Part shown: positions 1 through 9,068 of the stretch, in pieces
Numbering within the stretch: position 1 is the stretch's first letter
Layout of the letters: every line of letters starts with the position of its first letter
NCBI GenBank assembly: GCA_029433525.1
Contig: JAQTIF010000001.1
Coordinates: forward strand, 682,001-746,000
Length of the DNA stretch: 64,000 nt
Direction of reading: 5' to 3'
DNA from: Enterobacteriaceae bacterium ESL0689
GTDB lineage: Bacteria; Pseudomonadota; Gammaproteobacteria; Enterobacterales; Enterobacteriaceae
Position numbers and translations under genes: made by a program
Notes under the pieces: generated by a model
What the model was told of the DNA's origin: nothing
Databases searched by the model: none
What the model saw: the letters and a program-made list of their open reading frames with translations, nothing else

Positions 1-378
1 GATCCACACCGGTATCTCCGGGAACCACATATTCAGAAACGTTCCGGCGGCTATCGCTTCAGAAGCCGGGCCGATTAAAAAGGCAAACCAGTAGGTGAGG
101 CCGGTCAGATATCCCCAGTAGGGCCCAAAGGCATCTTTGGCATAGGTTTGAAAAGAGCCAGAGACCGGATTGGCTACCGCCATCTCGGCAAGTAACATCA
201 TAATAAATAGGGTTATTATGCCGCCAAAGAGATAGGCTAAAATAACACTCGGCCCGGTTAACGAAATGGCTTCACCTGCGCCAAGAAAAAAACCTGCACC
301 AATCACGCCGCCTATTGAGATCATCGTGAGGTGTCTGGGTTTTAGACTTCTGTTTAATTCCATACCCATGCTACCCAT
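1..378 (-). CDS. APC-family amino acid permease, N-terminal part
   Basis: The reverse strand reads an open frame from an ATG at 378 (alternatives at 369 and 363, no strong ribosome site for any) to the window edge. The protein is hydrophobic and begins with a short basic lead, then a glycine-rich first membrane segment with the motif SIGGVIGAGFFLGAG. This is the substrate-backbone-binding unwound helix TM1 of amino acid/polyamine permeases. Three or four membrane segments are visible before the edge. The family exchanges or symports amino acids across the inner membrane. Which amino acid cannot be told from this part. Confidence 0.8.
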   Translation of the reverse strand, partial: MGSMGMELNRSLKPRHLTMISIGGVIGAGFFLGAGEAISLTGPSVILAYLFGGIITLFIMMLLAEMAVANPVSGSFQTYAKDAFGPYWGYLTGLTYWFAFLIGPASEAIAAGTFLNMWFPEIPVWI

Positions 379-396
379 ATAGTTATAGAGATCATC

Positions 397-549
397 GCCT
401 GGAGTCTGGCTGGTCAGGTGTGACAGATACCGTCATTCTGGACAAGGATCGCGCAAAAAAACCGCAGCGTACAGGGGATACGTGAGGTGTTCAGGCACTG
501 CCTGGCAGCAAAGTGGCAAGTGAGACAGCTCTGATGAGCCAGGCTCTTA
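397..549 (+). repeat. dispersed 146-bp repeat, degenerate copy
   Basis: This stretch aligns with the full copies at 29067 and 55902: the core around AAACCGCAGCGTACA, then a GTGAGG segment, a cactgcc segment and a terminal GAGCCAGGCTCT. The left end is diverged. Same orientation as the two full copies. Confidence 0.65.
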
Positions 550-1119
550 TTGACCCGTCATTATTCAGCCCGGAGCTGTGCGCTTCTGCCAGCCACCACA
601 ATGGCCGGTGCCGCTTTTTCCTGACTGAATTATTCAGGGCCGCCTGATAAAAAAATTGTTACTAAATTAATAGAAAAAAATTACCTATCTCTCTAAAAAT
701 AATCATAATTTTCAGATTGAGGAATAATTCTTATCACCAATCCGTCGTAAACTCAATCGCTAAAAAAGTGCGGAAAGGGAATAAATGAAGAAAATAGTCT
801 TTTTATCTATATGGATATTTATAGTCAGTAGAATATGCTGATATTCGCTTATTCATCTCCATCTGCTGCTGATAATAATATGTTTTATTATCTCGCACCT
901 TTGTCGTGCAAAAGTGACTTATTACCCTACAAAGGGGAGGGGGCGGTATTTCTGATGGGGGACTGTTTACTATTATCTCCGCTACCGGTATCCGCAGCTG
1001 GATTTTACGTTATAGAAAATGATGATTTGCGACGTCTCAGGTGACAGGGGATGATGGTAATCATCGCCCGTCGATGTCATCATCTTGGCTCCCGTGGTAT
1101 CTATTGACCAGGAGCCTGC
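550..1119. other. gene-poor stretch upstream of bisC
   Basis: No convincing gene. A small frame at 785-841 encodes an 18-residue hydrophobic peptide beginning MKKIVFLSIWIF after a plausible ribosome site (GGAAAGGG). It overlaps a 69-codon frame at 835-1044 whose protein resembles nothing I recognise. The pair could be a frameshifted remnant of a small exported protein or chance. The sequence between 640 and 740 is strongly AT-rich, as expected of promoter DNA. Confidence 0.35.
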
Positions 1120-3450
1120 ATGACCGCCTCATCTGCCAAAAAAACTATTCTGACCGCTGCCCATTGGGGGCCGATATGGGTCGAAACAGAGGGAGAACAT
1201 ATTCTCTCCTCACGCGGCGCACTGGCGACGCCAGTCGCTAATTCTCTGCAAACGGTCGTGCGTGACCAGGTATATAGTAAAACCCGCGTGCGTTATCCGA
1301 TGGTGCGTCAGGGTTTTCTTGCGGCGCCTGATTGTCCACAAGGCGTGCGCGGTCAGGATCAGTTTGTGCGCGTGAGCTGGCAACAGGCACTGGATCTTAT
1401 CGATGCGCAACACCGGCGGATCCGGCAATGTTATGGGCCATCATCTATTTTCGCAGGCTCCTATGGCTGGCGCTCCTGTGGTGTTTTGCACAAGGCAGCG
1501 ACTTTATTACAGCGTTATATGAGTCTGGCGGGGGGATATACAGGCCATATTGGGGATTACTCGACAGGCGCTGCCCAGGTCATTATGCCCTATGTGGTCG
1601 GGAGTCATGAGGTTTATCAGCAACAAACCAGTTGGCCGATGTTGCTGGAGCATAGCGATGTGGTGGTATTGTGGAGTGCCAACCCGATGAATACGCTGAA
1701 AAATGCGTGGAGTGCGTCCGATGAGCAAGGGCGTCAGTGGTTGGATCGGCTACGTAAAAGTGGTAAGCGGCTGATCTGTATCGATCCTGTGCGATCAGAA
1801 ACGGTCGATTTTTTTGCTGAGGCGGGAGAGTGGATCGCACCGCATATGGGAACGGATGTCGCACTGATGCTCGGTATCGCCCACACATTGCAGCAAAATG
1901 GCTGGCAGGATGAGCACTTCCTGGCAAATTACACCACCGGCTATCAGATTTTCTGCCGCTATCTGAGCGGAGAAAGCGATGGGACGCCGAAAAGTGCCGA
2001 ATGGGCTGCCGCAATTTGTGGGGTGAGTGCAGATAAAATTCGCCAGTTAGCAGAAATTTTTCATCAAAACACGACGATGCTGATGGCCGGCTGGGGAATG
2101 CAGCGTCAGCAATTTGGCGAACAAAAACACTGGATGCTGGTTACCCTTGCCGCCATGCTGGGACAGATCGGTACACCCGGCGGCGGTTTTGGCCTCTCTT
2201 ACCATTTTTCTAATGGCGGCGTTCCCACCCGCCAGGCGGCCGTGCCCGGCTCGATGCAGGAAAATCTGGCGGATGGCGCAGGAGCCGTCGAAAGAATCCC
2301 GGTGGCGCGGATCGTGGAAGCGCTGGAAAATCCCGGTGCCGCTTATCAGCATAATGGCAAAAAGTATCATTTTCCCGACATCCGTTTTATCTGGTGGGCC
2401 GGAGGCGCTAATTTTACTCACCATCAGGATACTAACCGGCTGATCCGTGCCTGGCAGAAGCCAGAGTTGATTGTTATCTCCGAATGCTTCTGGACGGCAG
2501 CGGCCCGGCATGCCGATATCGTTCTCCCGGCGACGACGTCGTATGAGCGTAACGATATCGTCATGACCGGCGACTATAGTCTCCAGCATCTGGTGCCGAT
2601 GAAACGTGTGGTGGCACCACGCGATGAGGCGCGTGATGATTTTGCCGTATTCGCTGATCTTAGCGAGCACTGGGAAAAAGGGGGCGCTGCGCGTTTTACC
2701 GAAGGGAAAACCGAATTACAGTGGCTGGCGTCCTTCTACCAGATAGCGGTTCAGCGTGGTGCCCGTCAGCAGATAATACTGCCCCCCTTTGCCTGCTTCT
2801 GGCAGCAAAATCAACTGATAGAAATGGCGGAAGATCAAGAAAATAACCGTTTCGTCCGTTTTGCTGATTTCCGTGCCGATCCACAGGCTCACCCACTGAA
2901 AACTGCCAGCGGTAAAATTGAGATTTATTCATCGACCATAGCGCAGTTTGCCTGCCCCGATTGTCCGCCCCATCCGATGTGGCTCGAACCTGATGAATGG
3001 CATGGTAACGCGCAGCCAGGGCAACTTCAGCTATGTTCTGCTCATGCTGCCCATCGTTTGCATAGTCAGCTCAATCAAACCTCATTGCGTGAGCGCTATG
3101 CGGTCGCCAATCGCGAACCATTAATGATTCATCCCGGGGATGCCAGCGCGCGATCGATTGCTGATGGCGATGTGGTGCGGGTATGGAATGCGCGCGGGCA
3201 GGTGCTGGCCGGTGCGGTAGTGACCGAGGGTATCCGGCCTGGGGTTATCTGTTTGCATGAAGGTGCATGGCCTGATCCTGATCCTGACAGCGGCATTTGC
3301 AGGAATGGCGCAGTCAATATGCTGACCAAAGACATTCCCACCTCACGGCTGGGCAATGGGTGTGCGGCGAATACAGCCCTGGCGTGGATAGAAAAATATC
3401 AGGGGCCTGACTTGCCACTGGCGGCTTTTGACCCGCCGCAGAATGCGTAA
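1120..3450 (+). CDS. bisC: biotin sulfoxide reductase (molybdopterin oxidoreductase)
   Basis: The 776-residue protein has the usual BisC length and belongs to the DMSO/TMAO reductase family, which binds a bis-molybdopterin guanine dinucleotide cofactor. BisC reduces biotin sulfoxide, and also methionine sulfoxide, in the cytoplasm. There is no twin-arginine signal at the N terminus, which separates it from the periplasmic TorA and DmsA. The family serine ligand region (YGWRSCG, about residue 115), the glycine-rich [13 protein letters not shown] segment (about 345) and the C-terminal cofactor-binding domain ([13 protein letters not shown] onward) are all visible. It lies convergent to tag, as in E. 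coli where bisC, yiaC and tag are neighbours. yiaC is missing here. Confidence 0.93.
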   Translation: MTASSAKKTILTAAHWGPIWVETEGEHILSSRGALATPVANSLQTVVRDQVYSKTRVRYPMVRQGFLAAPDCPQGVRGQDQFVRVSWQQALDLIDAQHRRIRQCYGPSSIFAGSYGWRSCGVLHKAATLLQRYMSLAGGYTGHIGDYSTGAAQVIMPYVVGSHEVYQQQTSWPMLLEHSDVVVLWSANPMNTLKNAWSASDEQGRQWLDRLRKSGKRLICIDPVRSETVDFFAEAGEWIAPHMGTDVALMLGIAHTLQQNGWQDEHFLANYTTGYQIFCRYLSGESDGTPKSAEWAAAICGVSADKIRQLAEIFHQNTTMLMAGWGMQRQQFGEQKHWMLVTLAAMLGQIGTPGGGFGLSYHFSNGGVPTRQAAVPGSMQENLADGAGAVERIPVARIVEALENPGAAYQHNGKKYHFPDIRFIWWAGGANFTHHQDTNRLIRAWQKPELIVISECFWTAAARHADIVLPATTSYERNDIVMTGDYSLQHLVPMKRVVAPRDEARDDFAVFADLSEHWEKGGAARFTEGKTELQWLASFYQIAVQRGARQQIILPPFACFWQQNQLIEMAEDQENNRFVRFADFRADPQAHPLKTASGKIEIYSSTIAQFACPDCPPHPMWLEPDEWHGNAQPGQLQLCSAHAAHRLHSQLNQTSLRERYAVANREPLMIHPGDASARSIADGDVVRVWNARGQVLAGAVVTEGIRPGVICLHEGAWPDPDPDSGICRNGAVNMLTKDIPTSRLGNGCAANTALAWIEKYQGPDLPLAAFDPPQNA

Positions 3451-3510
3451 GCTATAACATGCCATCGGTGCTGATATGACGGCATGATGGCGGGAGATTT
3501 TGCGTCATTG

Positions 3511-4080
3511 TTATTGATCCTGCTTGTTATTCGGGTGACAACAACAGTCGATCACATGATCGTTAACCAGTCCACAGGCTTGCATAAAGGCGTAGCAGGT
3601 TGTAGCGCCAACGAACTTAAATCCTCGTTTTTGCAGGGCTTTCGATAGCAGATTAGCGGTGGCGGTGGTTGACGGGATATCTGCCACTGTTTTGGCATGC
3701 GTAATCTGTGGCTGATGATTAACAAAAGACCAGATAAAGTCGGCAAAATTTTCACCGTTTTCAGTCATTTTTAATAATGCGCGGGCATTGCTGATAATCG
3801 CCTCAATTTTCCCCCGATGACGGATAATGCCGCGATTTTGTAACAGACGCTCAATATCAGCCTCACTCATCGCGGCAATGGGGATCGGGTCAAACTGATA
3901 AAAGGCCTGGCGATAATGCTCGCGTTTTTTCAGTACCGTAATCCATGATAATCCGGCCTGTTGTCCTTCAAGGCAGATCATTTCGAATAATTTTTGCGGG
4001 TCGGTTTGTGCGATGCCCCACTCATGATCATGATACTGAATGTAAAGGGGATCTTGATTTACCCATCCACAACGGTTCAT
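3511..4080 (-). CDS. tag: DNA-3-methyladenine glycosylase I
   Basis: This 189-residue protein excises 3-methyladenine from alkylated DNA as the first step of base excision repair. The start at 4080 (MNRCGWVNQDP) is chosen because a GGGAGAA ribosome site precedes it and because it gives the family's usual length. The frame stays open upstream to 4197, but that part is repeat-derived DNA. The zinc site is intact: Cys4 and His17 near the N terminus, and the C-terminal CCCHPNN. The aromatic pocket residues of the helix-hairpin-helix-like fold are present (HDHEWG, GLSWITVLKKRE). Confidence 0.95.
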   Translation of the reverse strand: MNRCGWVNQDPLYIQYHDHEWGIAQTDPQKLFEMICLEGQQAGLSWITVLKKREHYRQAFYQFDPIPIAAMSEADIERLLQNRGIIRHRGKIEAIISNARALLKMTENGENFADFIWSFVNHQPQITHAKTVADIPSTTATANLLSKALQKRGFKFVGATTCYAFMQACGLVNDHVIDCCCHPNNKQDQ

Positions 4081-4131
4081 ATTTTTCTCCCTGGAATATT
4101 CAGACGATAAACCGATTCGTCCTGGCAGCGC

Positions 4132-4185
4132 TGTACACGGCGATTTCTCCGCGCTGTCGGTGTCCAGGCTGACTTCGCCAGCGGG
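4132..4185 (-). repeat. dispersed 146-bp repeat, partial copy
   Basis: A fragment matching the middle of the repeat in reverse orientation (GTACACGGCGATTTCTCCGC and a following TGTCCAGGCTG). It lies directly upstream of tag, within its probable promoter region. Confidence 0.55.
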
Positions 4186-4349
4186 TTCTGAAAGCAACCG
4201 CAGTATATCAGGAGACGATAAAGATGGGGTATCCTGGCTGATGATAAACGTGACACGCTACGCAAAGCGATCAGCCGCTCAGTGGCAAAGAGAAGAACAT
4301 CATGATGGTGAGTTTCTCACCACTTGCAGCAGGTTTTATGATTCAGCCA

Positions 4350-4378
4350 TTGACGGGTTATCGTCCCGGCAGTAAAAT
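4350..4378 (+). promoter_or_regulatory. sigma-70 promoter of proK
   Basis: A TTGACG -35 hexamer (4350-4355), a 17-bp spacer and a TAAAAT -10 hexamer (4373-4378) lie 11 bp before the tRNA gene. A GC-rich discriminator (CCGCGCC) follows. GC-rich discriminators are typical of stable-RNA promoters under stringent control. Confidence 0.8.
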
Positions 4379-4389
4379 CCGCGCCAATT

Positions 4390-4466
<77 letters not shown>

Positions 4467-4510
4467 GATAACAGTATGTCAGGGAGCATTCCCTGTCAGA
4501 AATGATAAGA

Positions 4511-4546
4511 AAGGCCACAGACACGCCGTGTTTGTGGCCTTTTTTG
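4511..4546 (+). terminator. rho-independent terminator of proK
   Basis: A long GC-rich hairpin with arms AAGGCCACA and TGTGGCCTT (extended by ACAC/GTGT) is followed by a run of six T on the + strand. Confidence 0.9.
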
Positions 4547-4660
4547 TTTATTGCGTTTAATCTGAGTTTGGCGGGTGTTTATGGAGACGATATAAAAGGT
4601 GTATTAACAACGTGCTTCATCCGCCGATAAAAGATTTTGTGTATATAATGTTGATCCCAT

Positions 4661-4716
4661 CTGCGGTTTCTCCACGCTGTCCGTGTCCAGGCTGGCTGCA
4701 TGCTGGGCCAGGCGCT
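4661..4716 (-). repeat. dispersed 146-bp repeat, partial copy
   Basis: Reverse-orientation fragment with the CTGCGGTTTCTCC core, TGTCCAGGCTGGCTGC and the terminal GGGCCAGGCGCT. About 90 bp of the other half are absent. It ends 20 bp before the yhjD start codon, so it may supply part of the yhjD leader. Confidence 0.7.
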
Positions 4717-4736
4717 AAAGAAGGAATATATCACCG

Positions 4737-5753
4737 ATGATACCCGCGAATAACGGGCAACGCTCGCGACAGGTTTCTGACCCGCTTCTTAAAAAAAACA
4801 ATAAAATAGCATCGGCTACCGGCGATTCCAGGGTTATAAAGCGCGCTTGTCACACATGGCGACAGGTCGCCGTGATCGTCAAAAAAATTCAGCGCCAGCC
4901 GATCATTGCGCATCTGTTACGGGCAGCCGAACGCTTTAATGATCGGTTGGGTAATCAGTTTGGTGCGGCGATTACCTACTTTTCGTTTCTGTCGATGATC
5001 CCCATCCTGATGGTCTCTTTTGCTGTCGCCGGTTTTGTCCTCGCATCGCATCCGACACTGTTACAGGATATCTTCGATAAAATTTTACAGAGCGTCAGTG
5101 ATCCGATGCTGGCGGCCACCTTGCAAAACACCATTAATACCGCCGTTCAGCAACGTACTACCGTCGGGCTGGTTGGCTTGCTGGTGGCACTCTATTCGGG
5201 GATTAACTGGATGGGCAATCTGCGGGAAGCCATTCTTGCTCAGTCGCGTGATGAGTGGCAACGCGCCTCTCATGATCAGGAAAAATGGTGGCTGAAATAT
5301 TTCCGTGATTTTACCTCGTTGATTGGGTTACTGGTGGCGCTGATCGTCTCTTTATCGATTACGTCGATCGCCGGTTCCGCGCAGCAAATGATCATTACTG
5401 CCCTTCATCTTGATTATATTACGTGGCTGAAACCGGCCTGGCGGTTAATTGGTCTGGTGATTTCTGTTTTCGCGGATTATCTCTTATTTTTCTGGATCTT
5501 CTGGCGAATTCCCCAGCGGCGTCTGAAATCTAAAGCATTGATATATGGCAGTCTGATCGCGGCGGTCGGTTTTGAGATCATTAAAATTATTATGACCTGG
5601 ACCCTGCCGATATTAGTCCGATCGCCTTCCGGTGCCGCATTTGGTTCGGTATTAGGATTGATGGCCTTTTTTTATTTTTTTGCCCGTCTGACCCTCTTTT
5701 GCGCGGCATGGATTGCGACAGCAGAAGATAATCATCATGATGCGGCAGAGTAA
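4737..5753 (+). CDS. yhjD: inner membrane protein of the YihY/BrkB family
   Basis: The 338-residue protein matches E. coli YhjD in length and throughout its sequence. It has a basic N-terminal cytoplasmic segment of about 60 residues followed by six hydrophobic segments. The family signature is clear: RFNDRLGNQFGAAITYFSFL at the first membrane segment, GINWMGNLREAI in the middle and SPSGAAFGSVLGLMAFFYFF near the end. YhjD has been linked to lipid A/Kdo export because mutations in it suppress loss of early lipid A genes. The transport activity is not proven. It is followed by yhjE as in E. coli, so synteny supports the name. Confidence 0.92.
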   Translation: MIPANNGQRSRQVSDPLLKKNNKIASATGDSRVIKRACHTWRQVAVIVKKIQRQPIIAHLLRAAERFNDRLGNQFGAAITYFSFLSMIPILMVSFAVAGFVLASHPTLLQDIFDKILQSVSDPMLAATLQNTINTAVQQRTTVGLVGLLVALYSGINWMGNLREAILAQSRDEWQRASHDQEKWWLKYFRDFTSLIGLLVALIVSLSITSIAGSAQQMIITALHLDYITWLKPAWRLIGLVISVFADYLLFFWIFWRIPQRRLKSKALIYGSLIAAVGFEIIKIIMTWTLPILVRSPSGAAFGSVLGLMAFFYFFARLTLFCAAWIATAEDNHHDAAE

Positions 5754-6001
5754 GCGCCTGGGGTGCAATGATCAGAGGGTAGGCCAGGCTCTTAAACGAT
5801 GATATTTATTTAACGCGATGCCTGCTTTATATGCCAGATAACTCCTGTTATTCAGAGAATAATATGAATTAACTTTTATATTAAAAAATTATTCACTATT
5901 ATCACTTTTTTTCCTCTTTCGCGGTTTTGATCACAGATTGAAATATATTTCTGACTGTGGCTCTATATAAGTTCCATCTTCATTAACAACAAGAAATAGT
6001 T

Positions 6002-7324
6002 ATGCAAACAACAACCACCGATTTGGGGCATCCGCAGGAGATCGCCCCGGTTAACTCACGTAATAAAGTCATTGTGGCCTCATTAATCGGGACAGCGATT
6101 GAATTTTTTGACTTTTATATCTATGCCACGGCCGCCGTATTGATATTTCCGCATATTTTCTTTCCGCAAAGTAATCAAGCGGCGGCGACGTTGCAGTCTC
6201 TGGCGACTTTCGCCATTGCCTTTATCGCACGCCCCATTGGCTCAGCACTGTTTGGTCACTTTGGTGATCGTGTCGGTCGTAAAGTCACGCTGGTCGCATC
6301 GTTACTGACGATGGGGATCTCGACGGTGATTATTGGCCTGCTACCGGGCTATGAAAGCATTGGCATTCTGGCACCGCTGCTGCTGGCTCTGGCGCGTTTT
6401 GGCCAGGGGCTGGGACTGGGGGGTGAATGGGGTGGCGCGGCGCTGCTGGCGACCGAAAATGCGCCATCGCGTCAGCGGGCACTGTATGGCTCTTTCCCGC
6501 AGCTGGGCGCGCCCATTGGCTTCTTCTTTGCCAACGGTACTTTTTTGCTGCTTTCCTGGTTGTTGAGCAATGAACAGTTTATGGCCTGGGGCTGGCGGGT
6601 GCCGTTTCTTTTTTCTGCGGTGCTGGTGATTATCGGTCTGTATGTCCGTGTTTCGCTGCATGAAACCCCGGTTTTCGCCAAAATAGCGGCCGCGAAGAAA
6701 CAAGTTAAAATCCCACTGGGCACCCTGCTGACCCGTCATTTGCGCGTCACTGTCCTTGGGACGTTTATCATGCTGGCGACCTATACGCTGTTCTATATCA
6801 TGACAGTATATTCGATGACGTTCAGTACTGGTGCGAGACCGATGGGGGCGGGTTTGCCACGTGACCAGGTACTGTGGATGTTAATGATCGCAGTGATTGG
6901 CTTTGCGGTGATGATCCCCATCGCCGGATTACTGGCCGATGCCTTTGGTCGCCGCAAGTGTATGATCGTCATTACCACGCTGATTATACTCTTCGCCCTG
7001 TTTGCGATTAAACCTTTGCTGGGGTCGGGGCAGCCGATGGTGATATTTCTCTTTTTGCTGCTGGGACTGAGTCTGATGGGGCTGACATTCGGGCCAATGG
7101 GGGCGTTGCTACCCGAACTGTTCCCGACGGAGGTGCGTTATACCGGCGCATCATTTTCCTATAATGTGTCTTCCATTCTCGGGGCTTCTATTGCGCCTTA
7201 TATTGCGACCTGGCTACAGAGTCACTACGGCCTGATGGCAGTCGGTATCTATCTGGCAACGATGGCCAGTATGACGCTGATTGCGTTGTTGCTAAGCCAT
7301 GAAACGCGACAGGACGCGCTCTGA
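6002..7324 (+). CDS. yhjE: MFS metabolite:proton symporter
   Basis: The 440-residue protein has twelve predicted membrane segments and belongs to the metabolite:H+ symporter (ProP/KgtP/ShiA-like) branch of the major facilitator superfamily. Visible signatures are AIEFFDFYIYATAA in TM1, the loop 2-3 motif FGHFGDRVGRK, and GLGLGGEWGGAALLATENAP in TM4, which is typical of this branch. The substrate of YhjE is not established; organic acids or osmolytes are likely from the family. It sits next to yhjD as in E. coli. Confidence 0.9.
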   Translation: MQTTTTDLGHPQEIAPVNSRNKVIVASLIGTAIEFFDFYIYATAAVLIFPHIFFPQSNQAAATLQSLATFAIAFIARPIGSALFGHFGDRVGRKVTLVASLLTMGISTVIIGLLPGYESIGILAPLLLALARFGQGLGLGGEWGGAALLATENAPSRQRALYGSFPQLGAPIGFFFANGTFLLLSWLLSNEQFMAWGWRVPFLFSAVLVIIGLYVRVSLHETPVFAKIAAAKKQVKIPLGTLLTRHLRVTVLGTFIMLATYTLFYIMTVYSMTFSTGARPMGAGLPRDQVLWMLMIAVIGFAVMIPIAGLLADAFGRRKCMIVITTLIILFALFAIKPLLGSGQPMVIFLFLLLGLSLMGLTFGPMGALLPELFPTEVRYTGASFSYNVSSILGASIAPYIATWLQSHYGLMAVGIYLATMASMTLIALLLSHETRQDAL

Positions 7325-7330
7325 TTATTG

Positions 7331-7355
7331 CTGCCCGTCGTCACCCGACGGGCAG
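7331..7355 (+). terminator. hairpin between convergent yhjE and yhjJ
   Basis: A perfect 10-bp stem (CTGCCCGTCG/CGACGGGCAG) with a 5-nt loop lies just after the yhjE stop codon. The following GTTTGTG is only a weak T-tract. It can serve both convergent genes. Confidence 0.7.
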
Positions 7356-7395
7356 GTTTGTGCTGTTCAGTACCACGATCTGCCTGACTGACGCT

Positions 7396-8886
7396 TTACG
7401 GCTGGGTCGGTGCGATGTCTGCCACGTCATTCTGGTTATCGGCGGGATCATGATGCAGGGGGGCGGTGGCCGATGGCGGTGCCATCAGCGCCTCCCACAT
7501 CTCTTTCAGATCCTTCATGTTATATTCCTCTTCACCGTAAGGTTGCTGCAGCACTAACGCCATTTCCTGTGATAACTGCTGATGCAGATACTGATTGAGC
7601 ATATCGACGGTCAGCGAATTCAGAAACTGCTGGCGTAATGTCTGATATTGTTCCGGCGCAATATCGACAACCTGGTTTTGTAGTGAACGAAGACGCTGGC
7701 TCATCAGAACCTCAGTATTTGTCCGGCCATAAGTGGCAAACAGTTTTTGTAACTCCATATTCTTGCGTGCAATCAGCGCGTCAAATTCCTCCTGCAACAG
7801 ACCATTATCGCGCATCTGTACCAGCTCATTGGCAATGACCGTCAGACTGGTATTGAGTTTATTCCCAGGGGATTCGATATGGATGGCGCATTGCGCCCGC
7901 TGATACAATACCCGACAATCAAAGCCAGGATTGACATCTTTGATGTTTTTCTTAACGAGGCTCTGTTGCACACGCCAGAACAAGGCTTCCCGTGCCAGCT
8001 CATCCCGCCAGTAACGTTGCAGCGCAATCGACTGCTGAATCGGCTGCCACGCTGTATCCCACATAATCGATAATTTATCTTTCTCGACCGCGTGGGTCAT
8101 GATATTGACCGGTGTCGGTGGCAAGGGGGAGAGTATCGGTAGTGTGGCGGGGGTTTCGCGTTTACCTTTCAGCTCACCGAAGGTTTTATTGATCTGTTCT
8201 GTTACGCTGCGGCTGTCGATATTTCCCACCACGATCAGCGTCATGACATCCGGCGTGTACCATTGCTGGTAATAGGCGGTTAACCCGGCAATATCAATCG
8301 GCATTTTCGGCGATACCGCGGGATCATGCACCAGCATCGCAGAGCCTTTCAGACGATAATGCCACCATCCTTCGCGGGTATCAGTCGGCCAGGTGGCGAC
8401 TTTATCTTCACCCTGTAGCGCATGATTGACCGTATCGGCGCTTATCGTTAGCGATCCTGCGGTCATCGATAGCCAGTTTAGTGTCTCTTTCAGTAGGTCG
8501 CTACGGTCATTTGTCAGGCTGAAACTGAACATCGTATTGCTGTATGAGACCACTGCGGGGGAAGGCGTATCGCTGTTTTGCTGCCACAGTAAACGCCCCT
8601 GAATGGCAGACAAAGGGCTGTTTTGTGTTAACGCCAGACGAGGAATAAAACGGCTAAAGCCATTCTGCTGGCTGTTTTCACTGAGCGAGCCGGTATTGAT
8701 TAGCAGACGAACTTCAATCCGATCGCCGGGACGCTGTGGTGTCGCCAGAACCTGCCAGCGGAACCCGTTTGTCAGAGTTCCTTGCTTCCATGCGGGATCG
8801 GGCTGGAGTGGTTCTGCTGATACATAACTGGCGATAACCAGCATCAACACACCACCTGTTAATCGTCTCATTTTTGCGACCTGCAT
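7396..8886 (-). CDS. yhjJ: periplasmic M16-family peptidase-like protein
   Basis: The 496-residue protein matches E. coli YhjJ in length and over its whole sequence. The start at 8886 (MQVAKMRRL) follows GGGG at the right distance, and the frame begins a little further upstream at 8910. A signal peptide ends around ASYVSA-EPLQ. The family is M16 (insulinase/pitrilysin). In the N-terminal half the segment that would hold the HxxEH zinc motif reads without it, as in E. coli YhjJ, so this is probably a non-catalytic periplasmic M16 homologue. The substrate is unknown. In E. coli dctA lies between yhjJ and yhjK; here the gap is only 182 bp. Confidence 0.9.
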   Translation of the reverse strand: MQVAKMRRLTGGVLMLVIASYVSAEPLQPDPAWKQGTLTNGFRWQVLATPQRPGDRIEVRLLINTGSLSENSQQNGFSRFIPRLALTQNSPLSAIQGRLLWQQNSDTPSPAVVSYSNTMFSFSLTNDRSDLLKETLNWLSMTAGSLTISADTVNHALQGEDKVATWPTDTREGWWHYRLKGSAMLVHDPAVSPKMPIDIAGLTAYYQQWYTPDVMTLIVVGNIDSRSVTEQINKTFGELKGKRETPATLPILSPLPPTPVNIMTHAVEKDKLSIMWDTAWQPIQQSIALQRYWRDELAREALFWRVQQSLVKKNIKDVNPGFDCRVLYQRAQCAIHIESPGNKLNTSLTVIANELVQMRDNGLLQEEFDALIARKNMELQKLFATYGRTNTEVLMSQRLRSLQNQVVDIAPEQYQTLRQQFLNSLTVDMLNQYLHQQLSQEMALVLQQPYGEEEYNMKDLKEMWEALMAPPSATAPLHHDPADNQNDVADIAPTQP

Positions 8887-8993
8887 GTGAACCCCTGATG
8901 ACAAAAGCAATCCATAAGCAGCAGATTGCCAGCGAAATAGTGAACTAAGTGCCCTGATTAGACCACAAACAGAGAAAAATGTTACACAGAGAC

Positions 8994-9020
8994 ATAAAAA
9001 GAGTGATTCCGGATCACTTT
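8994..9020 (-). terminator. terminator of the pdeK-like gene
   Basis: On the reverse strand GTGATCCGGAATCAC forms a hairpin followed by TCTTTTT, 50 bp after the stop codon. It shows that the shortened pdeK-like gene has its own 3' end. Confidence 0.8.
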
Positions 9021-9068
9021 GTCATCAATATATTTCCGTTTGAGTGCTGACCATCCGGCTCTGGCTAA

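Noticed and set aside
835-1044. 69-codon frame upstream of bisC as a real gene
   Set aside because: No recognisable features and no ribosome site of its own; kept only as a possible remnant together with the 18-codon leader-like frame.
2047-2670. 207-codon open frame antisense to bisC
   Set aside because: Shadow of a conserved gene, no ribosome site, no recognisable protein.
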